Origin: JAVKBW01 sp964352715
GTDB taxonomy: Bacteria > Pseudomonadota > Alphaproteobacteria > UBA8366 > Aestuariispiraceae
Reading direction: 5' to 3'
Assembly: GCA_964352715.1 (NCBI GenBank)
Contig: CAYGSU010000069.1
Span: 1-20,728, forward strand
Length of the DNA: 20,728 nucleotides
The translations under genes were made by a program, and so were the position numbers. Below the pieces are notes generated by a model. That model searched no databases. It saw nothing but the letters and a program-made list of their open reading frames with translations, and was not told the DNA's origin. This document shows, one piece after another, positions 6,741-13,744 of the stretch (position 1 is the stretch's first letter; every line of letters starts with the position of its first letter).

Positions 6741-8177
6741 ATGAACAGTCCAAAACCACCATCGACAACAGCCTGGCTCGGTTTTTCGATCGACCGCGCT
6801 GCACCGGACCCCATATTTGCACAATTGTATGCCGCACTTCGGCGTCGCATTGAGGACGGTGCTGTCAGGATGGGTGAGGCGTTGCCGCCGTCGCGTGTTC
6901 TGGCGGAAGAATTGGGCCTGTCACGATCGACGGTGGTCAATGCCTATGACCAGCTTGTCGCGGAAGGCTATGCCGAGGGCCGTCGCGGATCGGGCCTCTA
7001 TGTCAGCCGCATCGGTGAAACCGAAGCGCTTCCGAAGCCGGTTGCCGCACCGACGCCGCCGGAACCTGAAACAGCGCCGATATCGGGACCGGTGCCGTTT
7101 CAGCCCGGCCGGCCCGATATGCGGCTGTTTCCCTATCGAAGCTGGGCCCAGACAGTCGCGCGCGTTGCGCGAACCGATCCGCAGGCCCTTATCAAATCGT
7201 CGCATCTATTTGGCGATCCCCGGCTTCGGGCGGCGATCGTACGCCATCTGGCCGACTGGCGTGGCGTCGAGGCGACAGCCGACCGGGTGCTGATTACGGC
7301 GGGATCCGGCGATGCTCTTGAAATATGCATCCGCGCCCTGACCTCCGACGGCGACAGCGTGGGGCTGGAAAATCCGGGCTATCAGCCGCTGCGGCGGTTT
7401 GTTGAATCCCTCGGGCTGAAGCCGCAATGGCTGGCCGTGGAACCGAACGGGGTCAGGCTGCCCTCGAAGAATGCGCCGCCGAAATTGGTCGTGTTGACGC
7501 CGTCCTATCAGTTTCCGATGGGCGGGGCGATGTCGCCGGCGCACCGCAAGGCCTTCATTGCTTGGGCGGAGGAAACCGGCGGCTGGATAGTCGAGGATGA
7601 CTACGATAGCGAGTTTCGCTATGCGGGCCGGCCGATCCCGGCGCTTGCCGGTTTCGACCATGCTGAGCGCACGATCTATATCGGCAGCTTTTCGAAGATA
7701 TTTTCCGACGGGTTGCGCCTCGGTTTTCTGGTCGCGCCGAGCCACATGATTCCTGCTTTTGCGGAAACATTGTCCGCCTTCGGCACGAAGGCATCGATTG
7801 CGGCGCAACGACCATTGGCCGCGTTTATGGAAGACGGCAGCTTTTACCGCCATCTGAGACGGGTTCGACGCCTCTACGCCGACCGCAGGTCGTTCCTGCT
7901 GGGCGCCCTCAAAGCCGGCCTTGGTCCGGAAGCCGGTATCATCGATCAGCAGGCGGGAATGCAGATACTGGTGCCCCTGCCTGCCTCTGTTGAAGACAGG
8001 AACGTCATGGAAAATCTGGCGGCAGAGGGAATTGCGACGCAATGCCTGTCAGCACTGTTCAGCAGCGGTCGCACGCAGAACGGTCTGCTGATCGGCTTTT
8101 GTGCGTATACGATTGAGGAAATGGAAAGTCGATTGCCGGCGCTGCTGAAGGCCATTCGGCAACCGGAAGACTGCTAG
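6741..8177 (+). CDS. MocR/PdxR-type regulator (GntR helix-turn-helix fused to an aminotransferase domain)
   Basis: The 478-residue regulator carries a GntR winged helix (about residues 20-90; PIFAQLYAALRRRIEDG, PPSRVLAEELGLSRSTVVNAYD, GRRGSGLYVS). A proline-rich linker follows, then a fold-type I aminotransferase-like domain (about 120-475). That domain keeps the PLP-site signatures EDDYDSEFRY (285-294) and the Schiff-base lysine K319 in IGSFSKIF. These proteins sense PLP or PLP-amine adducts and usually regulate vitamin B6, GABA or amino-acid metabolism. I chose ATG 6741 because the family starts just before this point; an upstream TTG at 6681 would add 20 residues unlike the family and run through the operator. 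No good ribosome-binding site precedes the ATG, so a short or leaderless transcript is possible. Its TAG shares CTAG with the stop of the convergent gene. Confidence 0.93.
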   Translation: MNSPKPPSTTAWLGFSIDRAAPDPIFAQLYAALRRRIEDGAVRMGEALPPSRVLAEELGLSRSTVVNAYDQLVAEGYAEGRRGSGLYVSRIGETEALPKPVAAPTPPEPETAPISGPVPFQPGRPDMRLFPYRSWAQTVARVARTDPQALIKSSHLFGDPRLRAAIVRHLADWRGVEATADRVLITAGSGDALEICIRALTSDGDSVGLENPGYQPLRRFVESLGLKPQWLAVEPNGVRLPSKNAPPKLVVLTPSYQFPMGGAMSPAHRKAFIAWAEETGGWIVEDDYDSEFRYAGRPIPALAGFDHAERTIYIGSFSKIFSDGLRLGFLVAPSHMIPAFAETLSAFGTKASIAAQRPLAAFMEDGSFYRHLRRVRRLYADRRSFLLGALKAGLGPEAGIIDQQAGMQILVPLPASVEDRNVMENLAAEGIATQCLSALFSSGRTQNGLLIGFCAYTIEEMESRLPALLKAIRQPEDC

Positions 8178-9466
8178 CCGGTTTTCTCGGATTCCTTGAC
8201 CTTCTTGCGGAACCGTCTCAGCAGTATCCAGATAATGGCGATAATCAGCGGCGTTGCGACAGCAAGCGCTGTCGCCGAATTCAGACCGGGCAGAAACTTC
8301 TCGCCGCCTTTAACCACATAACCGATCAGACCGACCGCATAGTAGCTGATAGCGGCGACGGAAAGCCCCTCGACAGTTTGTTGCAGCCTGACTTGCAGAT
8401 GCGCCCGCCGGTCCATCGATGACAGCAATTGCTGGTTCTGTTCCTGCAACGCGAAATCGACCCTGGTGCGCAGCAGGTTCGCCGCGCGAGTGGCGCGCTG
8501 CGACAGGTCGCCAATACGCTTGGCGACGGATTCGCAGGTTCGCGCCGCAGGCGCCAGACGCCGGTCGATGAATTCCTGGATCGTCTGAAAGCCTTCCACG
8601 CGATCTTCCCGCAACTCCTTCACACGGGTTTGCACCAGCGCGTAATAGGCCGCCGTGGCGCTGAAGCGGAACGCGGTCTGTGTCGACAGGGTTTCGATAT
8701 CGGCTGAAACGCGGGTCAGCCGACGCAACAGCGAGGCGTCGGAATCCCGGTCGGTCGAGCCGTTCATGCCCAGGGTCAAATGCGACAATGATCCGTCGAT
8801 CAGCGAGAGTTTCGGGCCTATCTCGCGGGCCATCGGCAAGCCCAGCAACGCCATCAGGCGGTAGGTCTCGATTTCCAGCAGTCGCTGCACCGTTCGGCCA
8901 AGCCGGCGTTGTGACATCGAGCTGTTGCGAACAAGGATGCGGCTGAAGCCTTCGCCATGCAGACGGAAATCAGTCCAGATCTGGCCGCCACCGCCTGAAA
9001 CTTTCGTTGTGATGATGCTGTCGGGCACGAAGATCGTGTTCAGGTCTTCCTGGGTTGGCGCCGGGCTCTCGGCCGCCTGCAGGGTCATGTGAACAGCAGC
9101 GACCAGTTCGCCCGGTGTCGTATCTTTCCAGTCCGCGGGAATATCGCTGTCGGCCGCAATGTCAAAAAACCCGTGCGACGGCAACCTTTTGAAAAACGTG
9201 TATGTCGTGAATTCGGTATGCCGTTCCCATTTCAACCGCGTATTGCCCAGATCGACAGAAAAATGGGCTGACCCCGGTGGCGGTGGTGTTGCGCCGAAGC
9301 GCTTGCACAAAGCCGAGACATGATCGCGGTCGGCATCGATACCGCCTTCGCCGCGCAGCACAGCATAGTGGGTGACGCATTCAGGCGCGAGGCAGGATTC
9401 GGACTGCCGGGAATGCAGTTCGTTTATCAGGGCAAAGCGTTGCGGGTGCTCGGACTCTCCCAGCAT
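8174..9466 (-). CDS. DUF3422 family membrane protein
   Basis: The 430-residue protein matches DUF3422, a family of unknown function found mostly in proteobacteria. The signature N-terminus is present (HPQRFALINELHSRQSE, residues 7-23). A long soluble part follows (LEWERHTEFTTYTFF-type region near residues 75-95), then helix-rich sequence with coiled-coil character around 230-365. Two C-terminal transmembrane helices (about 368-385 and 395-416) precede a basic cytoplasmic tail (RRFRKKVKESEKTG). Most of the protein would lie on one side of the inner membrane. ATG 9466 is preceded by GAGG. It stands alone: convergent with the MocR gene (stop codons overlap in CTAG) and divergent from amt across 410 bp. 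Its function is not known. Confidence 0.9.
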   Translation of the reverse strand: MLGESEHPQRFALINELHSRQSESCLAPECVTHYAVLRGEGGIDADRDHVSALCKRFGATPPPPGSAHFSVDLGNTRLKWERHTEFTTYTFFKRLPSHGFFDIAADSDIPADWKDTTPGELVAAVHMTLQAAESPAPTQEDLNTIFVPDSIITTKVSGGGGQIWTDFRLHGEGFSRILVRNSSMSQRRLGRTVQRLLEIETYRLMALLGLPMAREIGPKLSLIDGSLSHLTLGMNGSTDRDSDASLLRRLTRVSADIETLSTQTAFRFSATAAYYALVQTRVKELREDRVEGFQTIQEFIDRRLAPAARTCESVAKRIGDLSQRATRAANLLRTRVDFALQEQNQQLLSSMDRRAHLQVRLQQTVEGLSVAAISYYAVGLIGYVVKGGEKFLPGLNSATALAVATPLIIAIIWILLRRFRKKVKESEKTG

Positions 9467-9643
9467 CAGACGACCTCAAACATAAAAAAGTTAGACAGTT
9501 ACTCGGTTCATGTTGGACTTGAATTGTCTCGAAAAGCCAGTGCAAACACGTTGTCAGGGTATGTTCCGTGATTCGCATGGCCCGCCAAAGATACCGCACC
9601 TATCCCTATATCGGCAAATATACCTAAACCATACAAAAATCAT

Positions 9644-9668
9644 GGTTACTGGCAATAACCCCTTTTTT
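9644..9668 (+). promoter_or_regulatory. Weak hairpin with T-run upstream of amt
   Basis: GGTTACTGGCAATAACC (9644-9660) is palindromic at 7 of 8 paired positions (GGTTA/TAACC and TG/CA around a central G, with one C/A mismatch). It is followed by CCTTTTTT. It resembles a weak plus-strand terminator although no plus-strand gene lies upstream. It may be a regulator site or an attenuator in a long amt leader. Confidence 0.25.
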
Positions 9669-9809
9669 ATCAAAGGAATGGGCGGATTTATCGGTTTAGC
9701 CTCACGAATTTTCTATTCATTTAAAGGAACATTTTCCGCTTAAGACTCTTTACAGAAACACTGGGTCAGAGTGACACTAAACGGTAACACGCGGGAATCT
9801 GCACTTGTT

Positions 9810-9820
9810 GCGGTAACCGC
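9810..9820. promoter_or_regulatory. Palindrome GCGGTAACCGC upstream of amt
   Basis: This perfect 11-bp palindrome with a central A lies 56 bp upstream of the amt start. Its CGGTAAC half occurs again at 9782-9788, 29 bp upstream. It is a candidate binding site for a regulator of the ammonium transporter, but it does not match the NtrC consensus. Confidence 0.3.
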
Positions 9821-9876
9821 GTGGTCGTTTTTTGGTCAAGTACAACCTGAATCAAAAGAGGGATGGGAGAGGCTAG

Positions 9877-11256
9877 ATGGAAGCCGAAATTGCAGCTCTA
9901 ACGGCGCAGGTCGCTGCGTTGGAAGCCAAGGCCGCAAGTACCAACACGATACTTGCGGAAACCTATTACTATTTGAGTATTCCGCTGATGATCATCATTC
10001 ACGCCGGATTTCTGGCGTATGAAATGGGGGCATCGCGGATGAAGAACGTTCTGGCATCCGGGATCAAGAATATCCTGGCCTTCGCTTTCGTTGTGCCGAC
10101 GTTCTATTTCTTTGGCTGGTTCGTCTACTGGGCCTTTCCGACAGGCTTCACGATGAGTGTCGGACCGAACGAGATCAGCGGCTACGAATATGCTGCTGCG
10201 ATTGCCTGGCCCTGGGTTGAGTATATGGGGCCGAATGTTTCGGACAACGCCAGCGGCGTTTTCTGGGGCGCCTTCGCGCTGTTCTCCGCGACAACGGCAT
10301 CAATCTTCTCCGGTGCGGTTATCGAACGGATTCAGGTCGTTGGGTTCGTTATTCTGGCTATCGTGCTCGGATCGTTCGCCTGGGTGATTGCCGCTGCCTG
10401 GGGCTGGCACGCCGATGGCTGGCTGGTTACCGAATGGGGGCTGCATGACTTCGGCGCTGCCGGTCTTGTTCATGCCGTTGCCGGGTTCTTTGCGCTCGGC
10501 GTGCTTATCAACCTCGGACCAAGGATCGGGAAGTTCAACGCGGATGGAACGGCAAATGCCCTAAGCGCTCACAACGTACCGTTCCTGATTACGGGTCTGA
10601 TGCTGATCATTGTCGGTTTCTGGGGCTTCCTTATGGCCTGCCTTATTGTTCCCGGTGAGGCCTGGTCCTGGTCCGCTGCCCAGTTCACGACAATCTACGG
10701 CACGCCGACAAACCTGTCTGCGCTGTCCTTCAACATTCTGATGGCGTTCGCCGGCGGCATTATCGGTGCCTGGGCGTTTACCCGTGATCCGTTCTGGATG
10801 ATGTCGGCCGCTCTGGGCGGTATCATCGCGACAGCGTCCGGACTGGATATCTACTGGCCGCCGCTGACCTTCGCAATTGCTTTCGGTGCTGGTGCGATCA
10901 TGAAAACCTGTGCCGGTATTCTCGAGAAATTCGGGATCGATGATGCTGTTGGCGCCGTAACCGTACACGGAACGATCGGTGTCTATGGTGTCGTCATGCT
11001 GGGTATCTGGGGCAGTGGCTATCCCGCTCTGCTGGGTGAAGGTGCGATACAGATCAGCTTTGTCGGTCAGCTGGTCAGTGCGGTTGTCTTCATGCTTGTC
11101 GGTTTCGTCCCGGGGTATGTCATTTCGCTCATTCTCAAGATGTGCGGCATGCTGCGGGTCGGTGAAGCGGCTGAAATCGCTGGACTTGATCCGTCGAAAG
11201 TGCCGATTTCTGCCTATCCGGAAGGACATTCGTCATCGCCGGCTCCGGCCGAATAA
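9877..11256 (+). CDS. amt: Ammonium transporter, Amt family (AMT1-like)
   Basis: The 459-residue inner-membrane protein has about eleven transmembrane helices and forms trimers in this family. It conducts ammonium/ammonia into the cell. The conserved twin pore histidines are seen as H199 (DFGAAGLVHAVAG) and H364 (GAVTVHGTIGVYG), with D191 just before the first. The N-terminal helix motif GFLAYEMGASRMKNV and the GPRIGKF loop resemble AMT1-type (cyanobacterial and plant) rather than E. coli AmtB proteins. The cytoplasmic tail ends LRVGEAAEIAGLDPSKVPISAYPEG, the usual Amt regulatory tail that contacts PII proteins. Residues 4-18 form a short heptad repeat instead of a signal peptide. A GGGAGAGG ribosome-binding site precedes ATG 9877. 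No glnK follows; instead a 56-residue membrane protein begins 24 bp downstream. Confidence 0.95.
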   Translation: MEAEIAALTAQVAALEAKAASTNTILAETYYYLSIPLMIIIHAGFLAYEMGASRMKNVLASGIKNILAFAFVVPTFYFFGWFVYWAFPTGFTMSVGPNEISGYEYAAAIAWPWVEYMGPNVSDNASGVFWGAFALFSATTASIFSGAVIERIQVVGFVILAIVLGSFAWVIAAAWGWHADGWLVTEWGLHDFGAAGLVHAVAGFFALGVLINLGPRIGKFNADGTANALSAHNVPFLITGLMLIIVGFWGFLMACLIVPGEAWSWSAAQFTTIYGTPTNLSALSFNILMAFAGGIIGAWAFTRDPFWMMSAALGGIIATASGLDIYWPPLTFAIAFGAGAIMKTCAGILEKFGIDDAVGAVTVHGTIGVYGVVMLGIWGSGYPALLGEGAIQISFVGQLVSAVVFMLVGFVPGYVISLILKMCGMLRVGEAAEIAGLDPSKVPISAYPEGHSSSPAPAE

Positions 11257-11280
11257 TGAACGCAAGAAAGGAGACCTGAA

Positions 11281-11451
11281 ATGGGTTCACATTTTAGCAA
11301 TTGGGATGGCGTCGAAGGCGCGATCTACATGGGCGCCAATACATCCTGGGAAGTTATCTGGGTTGGTGTTGCGGCAGCTCTATGTGTGCTGGCTCTTGTT
11401 ATTGGCAGCCGGCACGAAATGGATGCCTACAAGAGGCAGAACAACAAATAG
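11281..11451 (+). CDS. Small single-pass membrane protein co-transcribed with amt (56 residues)
   Basis: A short open frame starts 24 bp after the amt stop behind a strong AAAGGAG ribosome-binding site and ends TAG at 11451. The N-terminal 22 residues include NWDGVEGAIYMGANTSWE, aromatic-rich and acidic. Residues about 23-43 (WEVIWVGVAAALCVLALVIG) form one transmembrane helix. The C-terminus (SRHEMDAYKRQNNK) is basic, predicting N-out, C-in topology. An intrinsic terminator follows, so amt and this gene form a two-gene unit. Its codons favour GTT, GGT and GCT as amt does, unlike the flanking genes, suggesting matched high expression. By analogy with small subunits of other transporters it may modulate Amt, but I know of no assigned function. 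I consider it a real gene on spacing, ribosome-binding site and composition. Confidence 0.85.
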   Translation: MGSHFSNWDGVEGAIYMGANTSWEVIWVGVAAALCVLALVIGSRHEMDAYKRQNNK

Positions 11452-11464
11452 TCTGCTTCTGAAG

Positions 11465-11479
11465 ACGTCACTATGACGT
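11465..11479. promoter_or_regulatory. Inverted repeat ACGTCA-cta-TGACGT
   Basis: Two perfect 6-bp arms with a 3-bp spacer lie between the small membrane protein gene and the terminator, 67 bp upstream of the selD start. It could be a transcription-factor site for selD, whose promoter must lie near here unless amt transcripts read through. It could also be an extra hairpin of the upstream transcript. Confidence 0.3.
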
Positions 11480-11486
11480 GATTGGG

Positions 11487-11520
11487 AAGGCCGTCCTGTT
11501 CAGGGCGGCCTTTTCCTTTT
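11487..11520 (+). terminator. Intrinsic terminator of the amt operon
   Basis: AAGGCCGTCC (11487-11496) pairs with GGGCGGCCTT (11503-11512), a 10-bp stem with one G-U pair and a 6-nt loop. The T-rich run TTTTCCTTTT (11511-11520) follows. It lies 35 bp after the stop of the small membrane protein gene and only 25 bp before selD. Confidence 0.85.
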
Positions 11521-11545
11521 CGCCGGGACGGCCTAGCAATAGGAC

Positions 11546-13744
11546 ATGAAGAGCAATACTGGTTCTCCGATCCTGAAAGACCTTGTGCTGATCGGCGGCG
11601 GTCACAGCCATGTCGCCGTTCTGCGCGCTTTTGGCATGCGACCGGTCGCCGGCTGCCGCCTGACGCTGGTATCGCCCGACTCCCACACTGCCTATTCCGG
11701 CATGCTGCCCGGGCTGCTGGCCGGACACTATACGTATGACGAAACCCATATCGATCTCGCCGCGCTGGCTGATTTCGCCGGGGCGCGGTTTCTACGGACC
11801 GGGGTGACGGGGCTGGACCCGGCGGCAAAAACAGTGAGCCTGGCCGGCAGACCACCCATTGCCTACGATATCGTTTCCGTTAACACCGGCTCGGTGCCGC
11901 CGCTGACCGCCATTCCGGGCGCTGCGGAACACGCCTTGCCGGTGAAACCGGTCGCCGCCTTTCTTGAGCACTGGACAGCAATCGAAACAGCGCTCGACAG
12001 GTCGTCCGGGCATCATCATCTGGCGATTGTCGGTGCCGGAGCCGGCGGGCTGGAACTGGCGATGGCGATCAGGCATCGGTTCAGGGACAAAAGCGCGATC
12101 ACGGTAGCCGTCTATGAAGCCGCGGACGACATTTTGCCCGGCTTCATTTCTGCCGCGCGGCAGCGTATCCGCCGGAACCTGAAAACGCTCAACATCGACT
12201 GTCATACCGGCTGCCGGGTCGTCCGGGTATCTGCCGACAGGCTGGACCTTTCGGATGGATCGACTCATCCGGCAGATCACGTGTTCTGGACGACGGGGGC
12301 AACGCCGCCGGACTGGTTCCGGCATACCGGTCTCGATCTGGATGACAGAGGGTTTCTGGCAACCCGACCGACCTTGCAGTGCAGTCCGCATGACAATGTC
12401 TTTGCGGTTGGTGATTGCGCGACGATGACGGAATCTCCACGCCCGAAGGCCGGCGTGTTCGCCGTGCGGCAGGGGCCGGTCCTGGCGGAAAACCTGCGCC
12501 GCACGCTGCTCGACAAGCCGTTGGAACCCTATCGGCCGCAACAGCGATTTCTGACGATTCTGGCCACAGGCGGGCAGCACGCGGTTGCGGTCAAGGGGCC
12601 GCTGGCGGTTGAAGGCGATTGGGTCTGGCGTTGGAAAGATCGCATCGACCGTGCATTTATGGCGCGGTTTTCGGCGTTCCCCGCCATGGTGGCAGACAGA
12701 CCGACTGACCGACTGCCCGATCTGCCGCGCGACCCGATGTATTGCGCCGGCTGCGGCTCCAAGCTACCCGCCGCCGCCCTGTCGAGGGCGCTCGACCGTT
12801 TGGGGATCGCACAGGATGGCGACATAGGCGATGATGCGGCGGTGTTCGACCCCCCGCCGGGCCGACAGCTTGCCGTCAGTGTCGATCATTTCTCGGCCAT
12901 TCTCGATGACCCCTATGTTTTCGGACGGATCGCCGCCAATCATGCGCTTGGCGATCTGTACGCAATCGGGGCGACGCCTTTTGCGGCCCTCGCCATCGCC
13001 ACCGTACCCCGGGCCGAGGCCCGGATCGCGGAGGAGGACCTGTTCCAGCTTCTGAACGGGGCAATGACGGTGTTCAAATCCGAAGGCGTCCGGTTGCTGG
13101 GTGGCCATAGCACGGAAGGCGACGGGCTTGCGCTCGGTTTCTCCGTTACCGGTTCTGTCGCGCCCGGTGCGGCGCGCCTGAAGGGCGGCCTCAACCCCGG
13201 CGATGCCCTGATCCTGACGAAACCACTGGGAACCGGTGTCATCTTTGCGGCGGCTATCGGCGGCAAGGCCAGGGGCCGCTGGATCGACGCGGCAATCATA
13301 TCGATGTGCCGGTCGCTTGCGCCGGCTGCCGCTGTTTTACAGGAATTCGGCGTGACCGGTCTTACCGATATCACCGGGTTCGGGCTGGCCGGCCATCTTG
13401 CTGAAATGATGGAGGCATCCGGGGTTGATTCAACGCTGGATATGACGGCGATACCGGTTCTGCCTGGGGTAAATGTTCTTCTTTCGGATGGCGTCGAAAG
13501 CAGCCTCGCACCGGCCAATGCTGACCGTTTGGCGGCGCTGACTGGCAGGCCAGCCGATGCCTTTGGTTTTACGGAAAACCTGCTGTGCGATCCGCAGACC
13601 GCTGGTGGTTTGCTGGCGGGCATTCCTTATGACCGCGCCGATGCCTGTCTTGCCGCATTGCGGGCGACGGGTGATGTCGACGCGGCGATCATTGGACGGG
13701 TGTGTGCGATGGCGGGTACTCGACCGTTGCTGAGTCTTGGCTAG
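11546..13744 (+). CDS. selD: Fused FAD/NAD(P)-dependent oxidoreductase - selenide, water dikinase (SelD)
   Basis: The 732-residue protein joins two enzymes. Residues 1-380 are a pyridine-nucleotide-disulfide oxidoreductase: FAD site DLVLIGGGHSHVAV (12-25), NAD(P) site LAIVGAGAGGLELA (159-172) and the late FAD motif FAVGDCA (286-292). Residues 397-732 are selenophosphate synthetase, which makes selenophosphate from selenide and ATP. Its catalytic loop is CAGCGSK (400-406), with C403 and K406 matching E. coli C17 and K20. GDDAAVF, ANHALGDLYAIG and LLGGHSTEGD complete the ATP site. The catalytic residue is Cys, not Sec. The flavoprotein part probably reduces selenium or sulfur compounds to feed the kinase, which is inferred. 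The ribosome-binding site is weak. It converges with selB, sharing a CTAG at the stops. Confidence 0.96.
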   Translation: MKSNTGSPILKDLVLIGGGHSHVAVLRAFGMRPVAGCRLTLVSPDSHTAYSGMLPGLLAGHYTYDETHIDLAALADFAGARFLRTGVTGLDPAAKTVSLAGRPPIAYDIVSVNTGSVPPLTAIPGAAEHALPVKPVAAFLEHWTAIETALDRSSGHHHLAIVGAGAGGLELAMAIRHRFRDKSAITVAVYEAADDILPGFISAARQRIRRNLKTLNIDCHTGCRVVRVSADRLDLSDGSTHPADHVFWTTGATPPDWFRHTGLDLDDRGFLATRPTLQCSPHDNVFAVGDCATMTESPRPKAGVFAVRQGPVLAENLRRTLLDKPLEPYRPQQRFLTILATGGQHAVAVKGPLAVEGDWVWRWKDRIDRAFMARFSAFPAMVADRPTDRLPDLPRDPMYCAGCGSKLPAAALSRALDRLGIAQDGDIGDDAAVFDPPPGRQLAVSVDHFSAILDDPYVFGRIAANHALGDLYAIGATPFAALAIATVPRAEARIAEEDLFQLLNGAMTVFKSEGVRLLGGHSTEGDGLALGFSVTGSVAPGAARLKGGLNPGDALILTKPLGTGVIFAAAIGGKARGRWIDAAIISMCRSLAPAAAVLQEFGVTGLTDITGFGLAGHLAEMMEASGVDSTLDMTAIPVLPGVNVLLSDGVESSLAPANADRLAALTGRPADAFGFTENLLCDPQTAGGLLAGIPYDRADACLAALRATGDVDAAIIGRVCAMAGTRPLLSLG

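Larger units (their letters stand above)
9467..9876. other. AT-richer intergenic region between the DUF3422 and amt genes
   Basis: These 410 bp carry no gene I can support and must hold the promoters of both divergent genes. I see no convincing sigma-70 or sigma-54 hexamers. Visible elements are a near-palindrome at 9644-9660 followed by a T-run, a perfect palindrome GCGGTAACCGC (9810-9820), and two copies of CGGTAAC (9782-9788 and 9811-9817). The base composition is visibly poorer in G+C than the flanking genes. Confidence 0.6.

Noticed and set aside
7206..8042. 278-codon open frame antisense to the MocR regulator
   Set aside because: It is a shadow frame with Arg/Gln-rich composition and no family match.
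9510..9743. 77-codon open frame in the intergenic region before amt
   Set aside because: It has no ribosome-binding site and no family resemblance, and it runs into the regulatory region; it looks like chance.
9781..9876. Possible sigma-54 promoter (TGCACTTGTTGC) and NtrC half-site upstream of amt
   Set aside because: The GG at -24 is missing at the required spacing from the GC at 9810-9811, and only one NtrC-like half-site is present.
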